Source: Flavobacterium hydrocarbonoxydans
Lineage (GTDB): Bacteria; Bacteroidota; Bacteroidia; Flavobacteriales; Flavobacteriaceae
Assembly (NCBI RefSeq): GCF_009789235.1
Contig: NZ_WSTB01000001.1
Location: forward strand, 248,001-312,000
Reading direction: 5' to 3'
Length of the DNA stretch: 64,000 bases
Below, piece after piece: positions 39,203 to 48,841 of the stretch. The stretch's first letter is position 1, and every line of letters begins with the position of its first letter. Under the pieces are notes generated by a model. It saw only the letters and a list, made by a program, of their open reading frames with translations, had not been told where the DNA came from and made no database searches. A program made the position numbers and the translations under genes.

Positions 39203-40114
39203 TTAATTAAACTTAGATCTGAACTTTAAAGGTGTTTCATTTGTTTTGTTTTTGAACAATTTACTAAAGCTCTGAAGGTGTTCGAATCCCAGCTCATACG
39301 CAATTTCACCAATTGACAAACTGGTGGTAGAAAGTTTTTCTTTCGCTTTTTCTATGAGTTTATTGTGAATATGCTGCTGCGTATTCTGACCAGTATGAAG
39401 CTTCAGTAAACTGCTTAAATAATCTGAAGAAACATTCATATTATCAGCAACGGTCTGGACAGAAAGAAGAATTCTCTGCTCAAAGTTTTTATCATCAAAA
39501 TAATTATTCAAAAATTCTTCAACTTTTGACAGTATCTGATGACTGGCGATTTTTCTTGTAAGAAATTGGCGACTGTAATATCTGTCGCAATATTTGAGCA
39601 GCAATTCTATCTGCGTAATTATTAAATCCTGCGTAAATCTATCAATGTTGATGTGGTATTCTTCTCTTATATTTTCAAAAATATTTACAATGATATTTTC
39701 CTCTTTTTCCGAAAGAAATAGTGCTTCATTAATTGAATAATCAAAAAACGTGTAGCTTTTTATGTTTTTCGCTAATGCTGAATTCCATAAAAAGTCTGGG
39801 TGAATTTGCAATAAATACCCTGCGCCTTTATGTAGTGAATCAGGATCCTGCTCCAGCCGCAAAACCTGCCCCGGTGCTATAAATGACATTATACCTTCGT
39901 CAAAATCGTAAATCTGCTGGCCATAATAAAGCTTGGCTCCAATATCCCGTTTTAAAGCAATAGAATAAAAATCCATCACAATGTTTGTCGTTTTTTCATC
40001 ATCAGGGAATTTTACCTGTGAATAATCGACCAGGCTTATTAAAGGATGTTCCGGCTTAGGAAGCCCTCTAAACCGATGATACTCTGTGATGCTTTTTATT
40101 CTAATTACTTCCAT
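39203..40114 (-). CDS. AraC-family transcription regulator
   Basis: 303 residues from the ATG at 40114; an upstream start at 40147 is possible. The C-terminal ~100 residues hold two helix-turn-helix motifs (LSVQTVADNMNVSSDYLSSLLKLHTG and LSIGEIAYELGFEHLQSFSKLFKNKT), the AraC DNA-binding pattern, ending TPLKFRSKF. The N-terminal ~180 residues form a sensing and dimerisation domain, probably a cupin. It may control the SnoaL and SDR genes just upstream on the same strand; no binding site is evident. Confidence 0.9.
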   Translation of the reverse strand: MEVIRIKSITEYHRFRGLPKPEHPLISLVDYSQVKFPDDEKTTNIVMDFYSIALKRDIGAKLYYGQQIYDFDEGIMSFIAPGQVLRLEQDPDSLHKGAGYLLQIHPDFLWNSALAKNIKSYTFFDYSINEALFLSEKEENIIVNIFENIREEYHINIDRFTQDLIITQIELLLKYCDRYYSRQFLTRKIASHQILSKVEEFLNNYFDDKNFEQRILLSVQTVADNMNVSSDYLSSLLKLHTGQNTQQHIHNKLIEKAKEKLSTTSLSIGEIAYELGFEHLQSFSKLFKNKTNETPLKFRSKFN

Positions 40115-40210
40115 AGATACAAATTTACATTTTTTTGACACCCTCAATTCAGATGAATTCTTTTAAATGTATATTCAAAAAATTATTATACGAATATGCT
40201 ATTTGATTTT

Positions 40211-40648
40211 TTATTCTTCTTTGCTCTGCATCAAAAGACCAAACCAGTCTTCTAAATGCCAGGTATGGGTCAGTTTGGCATTTTTCAAATAATGAAATTC
40301 ATGCAGCGCTATTGTTACTTTCTTATTGGTTGGAGCAATTCCCATAATTTCCTTTACATGTGTAAATTGCATAGAAGCTCTTACAGCTGCACGCTCGTGG
40401 CTGCCAAATATCTCATGAATTACGATTTCTATATCAGGACATAATTCGAACAAAAATTTCATAATTGCCTGCAGTCCTTTTGGGTTATCTTCTTGATGTG
40501 GTGCCAGTGGAATATCTTTCCAGTCGGGCATGCAGATTTCGTCTAATACTTCTGGCTTTTTGAGTTTCCAAGCTGCATAAAACCTTTCAATGGTATCTAT
40601 TTCCTGTTTCGACAGCGCTTTGACTACACCTTTATCTTCTTTTTCCAT
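40211..40648 (-). CDS. SnoaL-like / ester cyclase-type protein
   Basis: 145 residues. SnoaL-fold pattern: ALSKQEIDTIERFYAAWKLKKPEVLDEICMPDW, then PKGLQAIMKFLFELCPDIEIVIHEIFGSHERAAVRASMQFTHVKEIMGIAPTNKKVTI, and HTWHLEDWFGLLMQ. These small (about 140 residues) alpha+beta barrels bind small hydrophobic compounds and some are polyketide cyclases. The W-H-x-x-D ending is typical. The substrate is unknown. It sits between AraC and SDR genes, likely one unit. Confidence 0.78.
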   Translation of the reverse strand: MEKEDKGVVKALSKQEIDTIERFYAAWKLKKPEVLDEICMPDWKDIPLAPHQEDNPKGLQAIMKFLFELCPDIEIVIHEIFGSHERAAVRASMQFTHVKEIMGIAPTNKKVTIALHEFHYLKNAKLTHTWHLEDWFGLLMQSKEE

Positions 40649-40715
40649 TTTATATTCTTCTAATTGTATGTAAAATTCAGCTTATCGACTATACGTTAAC
40701 TATTTTTAAGCTTGA

Positions 40716-41480
40716 TTATAAATTTGAACCTCCTGAGATTTCTATACGCTGCGCATTGATCCACCCGCCGGCATCGCTGCATAAAAAGGCTACCACGCCC
40801 CCAATATCCTTGGGTAGTCCAACTCTTCCAAGAGCAGTTTGCGAAGCCAGGTATTGGTTCATTTCTGCATTGTCACGTACTGCACCGCCCATAATATCTG
40901 TTTCGACAGCACCCGGAGCAATAACATTTACTCTTATATTTCTTGCACCAAGTTCTTTTGCCTGATATTTTGTCAATGTTTCCATTGCTCCTTTTAGTGC
41001 TGCATAAGCTGCAAATCCCGGCGTGGCAAAACGGGTTAGTCCTGAAGAAACATTTACAATTCCTCCGTAAGCTCTTAGCAGTGGCAATAATTTTTGAGTA
41101 AGGAAAAATGGACCTCTAAGATGTACATTTTCCATTTCTGTAAATTGAGCTTCATTGATAGCATCAAAATTTGCATAGTGAATAAACCCTGCGTTATTGA
41201 TCAAGAAATCAATTCCATCTGAGTTAAAATAATTAGTTAAATGGTCTTTAAGATTTTTTTCAAACAAATCAAAACTAGAAGAATCTGAGACGTCTAATTT
41301 TATAGCGACCGCCTTTTGTCCGATATCATGAATTTGTTTTATAACATTTTCTGCTGCTTCTTTTTGAGTGTTATAGGTTAAAACTATATCCAATCCGTTT
41401 TTGGCAAGATTGATCGCCATATCTTTTCCAAGACCACGGCTCCCTCCTGTTACTACTGCAATTTTACTTTGCGATGACAT
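40716..41480 (-). CDS. Short-chain dehydrogenase/reductase (SDR)
   Basis: 254 residues from the ATG at 41480 (MSSQSKIAVVTGGSRGLGKDMA); the frame further upstream reads through a hydrophobic non-coding stretch. TGGSRGLG is the cofactor motif, DFLINNAGF the NNAG, GIVNVSSGLTR the Ser, and YAALK (about residues 165-169) the Tyr-Lys pair. The end VGLPKDIGGVVAFLCSDAGGWINAQRIEISGG is the usual C-terminal block. A palindrome GCAAATTTGC (41507-41516) lies about 30 bp before the start and may be an operator. Likely co-regulated with the SnoaL and AraC genes. Confidence 0.9.
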   Translation of the reverse strand: MSSQSKIAVVTGGSRGLGKDMAINLAKNGLDIVLTYNTQKEAAENVIKQIHDIGQKAVAIKLDVSDSSSFDLFEKNLKDHLTNYFNSDGIDFLINNAGFIHYANFDAINEAQFTEMENVHLRGPFFLTQKLLPLLRAYGGIVNVSSGLTRFATPGFAAYAALKGAMETLTKYQAKELGARNIRVNVIAPGAVETDIMGGAVRDNAEMNQYLASQTALGRVGLPKDIGGVVAFLCSDAGGWINAQRIEISGGSNL

Positions 41481-41764
41481 AATGATTATTTTAGTATTAT
41501 TATGTTGCAAATTTGCGCAGATACAGGAAAGAAAATTTAGCCAAAACCATAATTTAAGTAGCCAAAACTGGTAAAATGGAATTACCGACAACTTTAGTGG
41601 CAAGAACGACATTCAAATAATGATGGTGAGCTTATTCCTTGAGGCATTCCCAACAACCCAGATAAATTACAAAATTCAGTTTTTAAAAAAATCTCGTCTA
41701 TACCCAACAGGACATCCAAACCAAATTTATAAAGCCAATGAAAGACAGAAACTACATATAGTAA

Positions 41765-41820
41765 GCCAATTTCTTCAAATCATCCAAAAAAGATGTTGTA
41801 ATTTGTCCCGTCGAGGTCAC
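41765..41820 (+). repeat. Degenerate 56-bp repeat, copy 2
   Basis: Second copy of the element at 39061-39116 (about 75 percent identical by eye, same length, same orientation). It lies 10 bp before a strong terminator hairpin. Confidence 0.5.
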
Positions 41821-41830
41821 AAACAAGCCA

Positions 41831-41868
41831 AATGGCGTCAATTGAAGACAATTGACGCCATTTTTTTT
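41831..41868. terminator. Strong intrinsic terminator
   Basis: AATGGCGTCAATTG (41831-41844) and CAATTGACGCCATT (41849-41862) form a perfect 14-bp stem with a four-base AAGA loop, followed by eight T residues (from 41861). Oriented to stop rightward transcription; no rightward gene now lies upstream, so it may mark a lost gene. Confidence 0.85.
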
Positions 41869-42049
41869 ATAATCTCACTTTATTTTTATCAGTTTAAAGA
41901 TCCGGGCTCCTCAGCAGCCAATTGATATTTGTTTAATTGAAGATTATTATTCTCCATTTTTTACTTTTTTAGAAAGTTATTTATAAATACAAATTTCGGT
42001 ATGATGCCCCATGTATTGTTTTATTTATTGATTTGTGAGATTTACTGTT

Positions 42050-44467
42050 TTACTTTTTCCATTTTAAACGCAAGCTGTTACTTACCACACTTATACTGCT
42101 GAATGCCATTGCAGCGCCTGCAATCATAGGGTTAAGCAAAAAGCCGTTTATCGGATAGAGAATGCCCGCTGCAATGGGAATACCAATCAGATTATAGACA
42201 AATGTCCAAAACAGATTTTGTTTTATGGTAGCTACTGTCTGTTTGGATAATCTTATTGCCTGTGGAATTTTGGTAAGATCCGATGATATAATGGTCATCT
42301 TGGCTACATCCATTGCAATATCACTTCCTTTACCCATTGCTATACTAACATCGGCAGTTGCAAGGGCGGTACTGTCATTGATTCCATCGCCCACCATTGC
42401 AACGATTTTTCCTTGTTGCTGGAGTTCTTTTATAAAAGCGGCTTTATGCTGGGGCAGCACCTCTGCCTTATAATGTCTGATACCTGTTTGCTCAGCAATG
42501 GCTTTCGCAGTGGCTTCATTATCTCCGGTAAGCATATAAAGGTCAATGCCCATAGCCTGCATTTCCTGGATAGCCTGTGCTGATTTTTCTTTTATATTGT
42601 CAGATATTGCAATTACAGCAAGAGCTTGTCTGCTGTTTGAAAACCAAATAACAGTTTTGGACTGGCTGCCCCATTCTTCAGCCTGGATTTGTAATTGGTC
42701 ATCAGTAATGATATTGTTTTCTGCCAATAACTTTTTATTGCCCACATAATAGGTGTCATTGTCATGGCCGGCTTTTGCACCTTTACCGGTTATACTTTCA
42801 AAACCGGACAATGTGGGTGTCGGTAAGCCGTCAAAATGTTTCACTACGGCTTCTGCCAATGGGTGCTCCGATTGTTTTTCAATGCTCATTAAAACATTGC
42901 TGGCTGCATCATCATTGTTCAGCCATTTGAAACCCGTAACCTCTGGCCGCCCCTCAGTAATGGTTCCGGTTTTGTCTAAAACAATAGCGTCAACTTTCTT
43001 TGCCAGTTCAAGGCTTTCAGCATCTTTAATCAGGATGCCATTCTCAGCACCTTTACCAACACCTACCATAATAGCGGTTGGTGTTGCTAAACCCAAGGCA
43101 CAGGGACAGGCGATAACCAATACCGTAACGGCTGCGAGCAATCCATGTACCACTCCGTTATCGCCATCCAAAACAAACCACAACATAAATGTCAGGATGG
43201 CAATTCCTATCACAACAGGAACAAATATACCGGCAATCTTATCTACCAATTTCTGTACAGGTGCTTTGTTTCCCTGCGCATCCTGTACGGTTTTGATAAT
43301 TTGGGCAAGCATCGTTTCTTTTCCTACTTTAACGGCCTTAAATTGAAAGCTCCCTTTTTGGTTAATCGTTCCAGCAAATACTTTTTCACTTCCTTTTTTT
43401 AGTACTGGTATCGGCTCGCCGCTAAGCATACTCTCATCAACATAGGAACTCCCTGAGGTTACTATACCATCCACTGCAATTTTTTCGCCCGGCTTTACAA
43501 GAATAACGTCACCTGTAGCTACCTCTTCAATAGCAGTCTGTTTTTGGGTTCCGTCCGGTAGTATCACGATGACGGTTTTGGACTGTAGGCCCATCAGCTT
43601 TTTAATTGCTGAAGAGGTATTCCCTTTGGCTTTTTCTTCCAGTAATTTTCCCAGCAGAATGAATGCAATAATAACAGACGCCGCTTCAAAATAAACATGG
43701 GCGTGTAATCCGCGCCTGTGCCAAAATTCAGGCAGCAACATATTGAATACACTGAACAGATATGCAATGCCTGTACTGAGTGCCACCAGTGTATCCATAT
43801 TGGCTGAACGGTGTATAGCTTGTTTCCATGCATTGATGAAAAAATCTTTGCCTAACCATAAGACAACAGGTGTAGAAAACAGCCACATTATAGGGTCTGC
43901 GTAGGGCATATTCATAAAGAACATCCCAATAACAACCACAGGAGAAGACAGGATAGTTGCCCAAATGGTTTTGATTTTTAGATTCTGGAATTTTTGAGCA
44001 TGGATTACTTCTAAAGTTTCCTGCTGTTTGGTTTCATCCTCAATCAATAAATCGTAACCGATAGATTGTACCGCTTTTTGCAGTTTGGCCGCATCGGTCA
44101 TATTGGGCAGGTATTCAACGGTAAGATTACCCGTTGCAAAATTTACAGCAGCGCTTACCACTCCTGGCTCGTATGTAACAATGCTCTCGGCACTGCCCGC
44201 GCAAGAGGCGCACGTCATGCCCAATACTGGAAACGTGTTTTTTACGGTCGAAACGCCATACCCCAAGTCCTTGATTGCTTTGATCGCTTCCGCTACCGCT
44301 TGTGTGTTGTCAACCGTGATAACAGCCCTGCGGTTGTTCAGCTCTACCTGGTGTGTTTCTATGCTTTTCAATCGTGCCAGTCCCTTTTCAACGATGAGTG
44401 CACAATGTTCGCTTTCTACATCTTCCAAGGTAAGATAAATGACTTGCTTCTTTTTATCTGTTGCCAT
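42050..44467 (-). CDS. copA: Copper-exporting P1B-type ATPase CopA
   Basis: 805 residues. Pumps Cu(I) out of the cytoplasm. In order: a degenerate heavy-metal-binding domain without CxxC (residues ~10-75), a true HMA domain with GMTCASCAGS (about 83-92), eight membrane helices, the actuator loop with SGEP, the CPC motif in VIACPCALGLATPTA (sixth helix), phosphorylation site DKTGT, HP loop (SEHPLAEA), and the GDGINDSTA hinge. The CPC motif and HMA show Cu(I)/Ag(I) specificity. The neighbouring regulator gene, of a type usually paired with copA, is broken. Confidence 0.95.
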   Translation of the reverse strand: MATDKKKQVIYLTLEDVESEHCALIVEKGLARLKSIETHQVELNNRRAVITVDNTQAVAEAIKAIKDLGYGVSTVKNTFPVLGMTCASCAGSAESIVTYEPGVVSAAVNFATGNLTVEYLPNMTDAAKLQKAVQSIGYDLLIEDETKQQETLEVIHAQKFQNLKIKTIWATILSSPVVVIGMFFMNMPYADPIMWLFSTPVVLWLGKDFFINAWKQAIHRSANMDTLVALSTGIAYLFSVFNMLLPEFWHRRGLHAHVYFEAASVIIAFILLGKLLEEKAKGNTSSAIKKLMGLQSKTVIVILPDGTQKQTAIEEVATGDVILVKPGEKIAVDGIVTSGSSYVDESMLSGEPIPVLKKGSEKVFAGTINQKGSFQFKAVKVGKETMLAQIIKTVQDAQGNKAPVQKLVDKIAGIFVPVVIGIAILTFMLWFVLDGDNGVVHGLLAAVTVLVIACPCALGLATPTAIMVGVGKGAENGILIKDAESLELAKKVDAIVLDKTGTITEGRPEVTGFKWLNNDDAASNVLMSIEKQSEHPLAEAVVKHFDGLPTPTLSGFESITGKGAKAGHDNDTYYVGNKKLLAENNIITDDQLQIQAEEWGSQSKTVIWFSNSRQALAVIAISDNIKEKSAQAIQEMQAMGIDLYMLTGDNEATAKAIAEQTGIRHYKAEVLPQHKAAFIKELQQQGKIVAMVGDGINDSTALATADVSIAMGKGSDIAMDVAKMTIISSDLTKIPQAIRLSKQTVATIKQNLFWTFVYNLIGIPIAAGILYPINGFLLNPMIAGAAMAFSSISVVSNSLRLKWKK

Positions 44468-44554
44468 TTTTTTTTGCTTTAATTAACAATACAAAATTGG
44501 GATAATATGGGTGGGAAGCGTTGTGGAATTATGAAATGGATTTGTAAGATTTAC

Positions 44555-45113
44555 TTAGACCTTATCCGATGGTTTTCTTTTATCCTCCCGTCTTTGCTTG
44601 AAATAGCTCGGAGTAAGCCCGGTTACCTTTTTGAACTGGTTGCTTAGATAAGCAACACTGGAGTAATTAAGGTGAAATGCAATTTCACTGAGGGACAATT
44701 CGTCATAAACCAATAGTTCTTTTATCTTTTCTATTTTTTGGGCGATGAAGTACTTTTCAATGGTGGTGTCTTGCGCTTCGGAAAACAGGTTGGACAAATA
44801 ATTGTAATCATGTTGAAGTTTGTCGCTTAATACATCGGAAAGATTGGTTTTTACACCTTTTTTTTGATGATGTACTAAATCAATAATTATATTTTTATTC
44901 TTTCTACAGTTCTGTTTCTCTTATCGTCAATGATTTCAAATCCTAATGTAAGCAGCGTTTTTCCAATTTAAATAATTCTTGAGTCGTAGGTTCGCTGCTA
45001 AGTGTAATCTCCCCCAGCTTTATGCTCTTTAGGTTTAAGCCTAACTTTCCCAATTCATTCTGCACCACCATAATACAGCGGTCACAAACCATATTTTTTA
45101 TAATAAGCACCAT
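44555..45113 (-). pseudogene. HMA-AraC copper-responsive regulator, two frameshifts
   Basis: From the ATG at 45113 the frame encodes an N-terminal heavy-metal-associated domain (MVCDRCIMVVQNELGKLGL, with CxxC). At a run of five A (44958-44962, T on plus) the frame is lost and continues one frame over as LTLGFEIIDDKRN. At a second A run (44892-44896) it is lost again and continues as the AraC-type DNA-binding part (NLSDVLSDKLQHDYNYLSNLF, then LSLSEIAFHLNYSSVAYLSNQFKKVTGLTPSYFKQ). This HMA-AraC fusion is, to my knowledge, common beside copA in Bacteroidota. The parts are intact in sequence, so decay is recent or the indels are errors. Confidence 0.8.
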
Positions 45114-45164
45114 CACTTTGCTTCACATCTAAAGAAAACATTAATTTGAAACTCTAAAATAAAT

Positions 45165-45419
45165 TTATAACCGTTTATTCTTCAAATTTCCAATTGGTAA
45201 GTAATAAAGCAAACCGATTCCTATCAGAAATAATATCAATGAAGCTATAAATGCAGGAATAAGGATTTCTTTATTATTATCCAAAGCATTGTTCAAGGCG
45301 GCATATAATAACCAAATTTGAATAGTCACATTTAGTATTAATATAAAAATAATAGTAGAAAGTATCGCGTTTAATTTATTTGGATTGGCTTGATTCTGAC
45401 TAGTTCTAAAAGTACTCAT
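45165..45419 (-). CDS. Small membrane protein with two spans
   Basis: 84 residues. Two membrane helices (LNAILSTIIFILILNVTIQIWLLYAAL and LIPAFIASLILFLIGIGLLYYLP-like) separated by a short polar loop with several Asn. Last gene of the leftward nitrate reductase-type cluster, 19 bp after the Rieske gene. This kind of small two-span protein at the end of a respiratory cluster is likely an accessory subunit; DUF6755-like proteins fit. No motif allows a firm call. Confidence 0.6.
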   Translation of the reverse strand: MSTFRTSQNQANPNKLNAILSTIIFILILNVTIQIWLLYAALNNALDNNKEILIPAFIASLILFLIGIGLLYYLPIGNLKNKRL

Positions 45420-45438
45420 GGTTTTTTATTTTAGGGAT

Positions 45439-45957
45439 TTATCCTGGTTTCTCTTCCAGATTCTCTGATGCTCTTACATAAATGGCATTCTCTTTAAAAA
45501 GCACTTCCAATTTAGGCAAAGCTCTGGGCGGGGGCCCAGCGATAACATCTCCGGTTTGAGCGTCAAAAGAACCTTCGTGACAAGGACAATGAATAACTCC
45601 CGTGCCAGGCTTATAAAAAACAGAGCAGGAAAGATGGGTGCATTTTTGTTCATACGCTTTGAATTCTCCCGTCTCCAGATGAATCAATATATAAGGGATT
45701 GTACTTCCTTCGATAACAAAAGCACGTGTACCCCCTACAGGCACCTCTTCTTTTTTACATACAAAGTGCTCTCCATCCAGCTCATCTTTTGGAAATAGGT
45801 GCGCTTTGGCTGCCACCAGACCACTCCCAACCATTAACCCGCCTGATACTAGTGTAAGGAATTTAGCAAAATCGCGACGGCTCACATTGGTTGCCTGTTG
45901 TTTTTCGATTGGAAAATCTTTTTTCCAGTTTTTATTTAAATTATCTTCTTTAGACAT
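45439..45957 (-). CDS. TAT-exported Rieske [2Fe-2S] protein
   Basis: 172 residues. N-terminal twin-arginine signal with SRRDFAKFLTLVSGGLMVGSGLV near residues 26-48, which would act as membrane anchor. The Rieske domain has CTHLSC (about residues 111-116) and CPCHEGSFDAQTG (about 129-141): two Cys and two His for the cluster. A P-P-P-R-A-L segment follows as in QcrA-type proteins. Since it sits in a cluster with a molybdenum enzyme and ferredoxin subunit rather than cytochrome b, it is probably an electron-transfer subunit of that complex. Confidence 0.9.
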   Translation of the reverse strand: MSKEDNLNKNWKKDFPIEKQQATNVSRRDFAKFLTLVSGGLMVGSGLVAAKAHLFPKDELDGEHFVCKKEEVPVGGTRAFVIEGSTIPYILIHLETGEFKAYEQKCTHLSCSVFYKPGTGVIHCPCHEGSFDAQTGDVIAGPPPRALPKLEVLFKENAIYVRASENLEEKPG

Positions 45958-45962
45958 GAATT

Positions 45963-46532
45963 CTAATAAATTATTAATTGATTACTGCCTTTTGGCATCA
46001 TAATATTAACTTTTGTATTCACTACCTCTTCTCCAAAAAGGAAAGTATTTACTGGCGAACTATTTGGACGCATTTCCTGTATTTCCTCTCTGGTGCCGTA
46101 AAACAAAGCCCCACTTGGACAAACCGTAGCACACATAGGTTTTTTGCCCACGCTTGTTCTGTCGTAGCACATCGTACATTTCATCATCAAATCGTAGGAC
46201 TCTTCTTTTTTAGGCACGCCAAATGGACAGGCCATCACACAATTCGAACAACCAATACATCTTTCCGTATTGGCAGTATGAACAATTCCGAATTCGTCTT
46301 TTGAAATAGCATCAGCAGGACATACATTTGCACAAACAGGATCGTCACAATGCATACACACCTGTACAGTAGTTTGCACAGTTGATGCCCTATCGACATA
46401 ATTTACGTGAATTAAAGATTCCTGACCATTGGTTTCGCATTCAGCACAAGCCATTTCGCAGGCTTTACAGCCAATGCAACGTTGCATATCTACAAAAAAC
46501 TCTTCATTTTTATTAAAATTGGTATAATTCAT
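45963..46532 (-). CDS. Four [4Fe-4S] cluster electron-transfer subunit
   Basis: 189 residues in the NarH/DmsB pattern. Four Cys groups: [39 protein letters not shown], and [21 protein letters not shown]. No signal peptide. It passes electrons between a quinol-linked membrane part and the molybdenum subunit. The catalytic gene starts 17 bp upstream and the Rieske gene is 5 bp downstream, so they form one operon. Confidence 0.93.
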   Translation of the reverse strand: MNYTNFNKNEEFFVDMQRCIGCKACEMACAECETNGQESLIHVNYVDRASTVQTTVQVCMHCDDPVCANVCPADAISKDEFGIVHTANTERCIGCSNCVMACPFGVPKKEESYDLMMKCTMCYDRTSVGKKPMCATVCPSGALFYGTREEIQEMRPNSSPVNTFLFGEEVVNTKVNIMMPKGSNQLIIY

Positions 46533-46549
46533 TTTTTGTTTTTTAGTTG

Positions 46550-48766
46550 TTAAACACTAGCGTAAGCCATAGATTCGCTCGAAGGTGGTGCTATTTCACG
46601 CAAAGGTTCCAGATGACAGGCACAAACTTTGAATTCCGGAATTTTAGAAATAGGATCTAATGTTCCGGGAGTTAATTGGTTTGCTGATTTTTTTCCAGAC
46701 CAGTGGTACGGTATAAAAACCGTGTCTTCGCGAATCGTTTCTACAATGTTTGCAGGAAAAATGCCTTCACCACGCCGGGTAGTAACTTTTATTAATTCCC
46801 TTTGTTTGATGCCGTATTGTTGGGCTAAATTTGGATGAATTTCCAATAAAGGCTCCGGATACTGATCAACCAATTTTCCAATTCTTCGTGTTTGTGTACC
46901 ACTCAAATATTGAGAAACCACACGTCCTGTCGTCAAAATTATTGGATAATCGGCATCTGGCACCTCACCTGGAACTTTGTACGGTGCCGGATTAAAATGA
47001 GCCCTTTCATCTGAGGTTTTAAATTTTTTATCTTCCCATAAACGCGGTGTTCCCGGATGTCCTATTTCAGGACAAGGCCAAAAAACACCCATTTCGTCTT
47101 CAATTCTTTGGTAGGTAATTCCATAATAATCAGCAGTTCCTCCTTTTGAGGCTACCCGCAATTCGTTAAAAACGGCTTCGCTGCTATCATACGTAAATTT
47201 ATCCTCCACCCCTAAGCGTTTGGCTAATTCCAAAATAATCGAAGTATCGGTTCTGGCATCTCCCGGAGGAGTAACTGCCTGACGGATTCGGATAACACGC
47301 CCTTCGGCTGAAGTGGTTGTACCTTCTTCTTCCTCCTGTAATGATCCTGCCAAAACAATATCGGCATGACGGGCCGTTTCGTTTAAGAAAAAGTCAATAC
47401 AAACATAAAATTCTAACTTTTCTAAAGCCTCCCGAACATAATTGCTGTTAGGCAGGGAAACTAGCGGATTAAAACAAATCGATAATAGCCCTTTAATCTC
47501 CCCACGATGAATGGCTTCGATTATTTCATAAGCCGACAACCCTTTTCCGGGCATATCTTTCTCATTAATACCCCAAACTTCTGAAATATATTTACGATGT
47601 TCCGGATTTTCAATATCCCTATTTCCTGGCAGCTGATCGCATTTATGACCGTGCTCTCTACCGCCTTGCCCATTTCCCTGTCCGGTAATAGTGGCATAAC
47701 CGCAATATGGCTTACCAATTCTTCCTGTTGCGAGTACCAAATTAATGCATCCCAACACATTATCTACGCCTTTAGAATGATGCTCAATACCACGGGCATG
47801 AAGTAAAAAGCTTGTTTTGGCTCTGCCCCATAATTCGGCTGCCTGTTGAATTTTTTCTTTTTTAATCCCTGTAACTTGCTCTGCCCATTCCAGGGTATAA
47901 TCTTTTACGGAATCTATAGTCTGCTGAAAACCTGAGGTATGGTTGGCAATAAAATCGTGATCCAGCATGTCATGATCCACCAAATATTTCAGCATTGCAC
48001 CATACAAAGCCGAATCTGTTCCCGGGCGGACATCCAAATGAAGATCGGCTGTTCTGGCTAATGGAATCATTCTTGGGTCAATAACTATCAATTTTGCACC
48101 ACGGTCTCTGGCTTTCCAAATCCAGTGGGTTAATGTTGGGAAAGTTTCACTAACATTGGCACCAGCCACAATAATTACTTCCGCATATTCCAGATCCGAA
48201 TAGTTATTAGAGCCCCGGTCCAGACCAAATGCTTTTTTATTTCCTGCTCCTGCACTTACCATACACAAGCGTCCATTATAATCTAAATTTTTTGTTTTTA
48301 GAGCGACACGGGCGAACTTACCCATCAAATAACTTTTTTCATTGGTTAGCGAAACACCCGAAAGGACTGAGAAGGCATCGTTTCCATATTGCGCCTGAAT
48401 CCTTTTAATTTCAGAAACTGTTTTACCCATCGCATCATCCCAGGACGTTGGTACAAATCCTTGCCCTTCTACTCTTTTTAGCGGGGACAAGAGACGGTCC
48501 GGATGATTGTTCTGTAAATAGCGCTGGACCCCTTTAGGGCACAAACGCCCTTCGTTGAACGGAAATTCCATCCAGGGTTCAAAACCTACTACTTTGTTGT
48601 CTTTAACCGACAATTGAATACCACACTGCATTCCACAAAAACAACAATGTGTTTTTACCAATTCATCTGGCTCATCCCTGCCCTCATAACCATCTTTCGG
48701 TGTGTAGTTTTTATGAGGTCCAAATTGCGTGATAATGTTTTGTTCCGAAACAGGTAATTTTGCCAT
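46550..48766 (-). CDS. Molybdopterin oxidoreductase, nitrate reductase-like (Nas/Nap group)
   Basis: 738 residues. Bis-MGD molybdenum enzyme. The N-terminal [4Fe-4S] site is [11 protein letters not shown]...GRLCPKG (about residues 40-76). [15 protein letters not shown] (about 158-172) carries a Cys where Nap/Nas enzymes have the Mo ligand, and GPGREG-like and [17 protein letters not shown] segments bind the cofactor. The C-terminal MopB domain has [19 protein letters not shown] and [22 protein letters not shown], both typical of assimilatory-type nitrate reductases. No TAT signal, so cytoplasmic. With narK and nirK nearby, nitrate is the likely substrate. Confidence 0.85.
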   Translation of the reverse strand: MAKLPVSEQNIITQFGPHKNYTPKDGYEGRDEPDELVKTHCCFCGMQCGIQLSVKDNKVVGFEPWMEFPFNEGRLCPKGVQRYLQNNHPDRLLSPLKRVEGQGFVPTSWDDAMGKTVSEIKRIQAQYGNDAFSVLSGVSLTNEKSYLMGKFARVALKTKNLDYNGRLCMVSAGAGNKKAFGLDRGSNNYSDLEYAEVIIVAGANVSETFPTLTHWIWKARDRGAKLIVIDPRMIPLARTADLHLDVRPGTDSALYGAMLKYLVDHDMLDHDFIANHTSGFQQTIDSVKDYTLEWAEQVTGIKKEKIQQAAELWGRAKTSFLLHARGIEHHSKGVDNVLGCINLVLATGRIGKPYCGYATITGQGNGQGGREHGHKCDQLPGNRDIENPEHRKYISEVWGINEKDMPGKGLSAYEIIEAIHRGEIKGLLSICFNPLVSLPNSNYVREALEKLEFYVCIDFFLNETARHADIVLAGSLQEEEEGTTTSAEGRVIRIRQAVTPPGDARTDTSIILELAKRLGVEDKFTYDSSEAVFNELRVASKGGTADYYGITYQRIEDEMGVFWPCPEIGHPGTPRLWEDKKFKTSDERAHFNPAPYKVPGEVPDADYPIILTTGRVVSQYLSGTQTRRIGKLVDQYPEPLLEIHPNLAQQYGIKQRELIKVTTRRGEGIFPANIVETIREDTVFIPYHWSGKKSANQLTPGTLDPISKIPEFKVCACHLEPLREIAPPSSESMAYASV

Positions 48767-48841
48767 GTTTTATATTTTTTAACCGATGCGATAAAAAAAT
48801 CACCAGTGTTGTTTTTAATTTTCAATTCAACTAAAAAAAAA

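Larger units (their letters stand above)
41613..42049. other. 437-bp intergenic region with a relic repeat and terminator
   Basis: No credible gene. A rightward frame of 101 codons from 41620 has no domain, no signal and reads through a terminator, so I treat it as chance. The region contains the second copy of the 56-bp repeat (41765-41820) and a strong hairpin (41831-41868). Confidence 0.6.

Noticed and set aside
39028-39210. 60-codon frame over the first relic repeat, and CCCCGTCGGGG as a tRNA 3' end
   Set aside because: No start context; no T-arm or acceptor partner could be found for a tRNA, and the second copy disrupts the stem.
41620-41925. 101-codon rightward frame
   Set aside because: It contains the relic repeat and a strong terminator within its length and shows no domain or normal composition.
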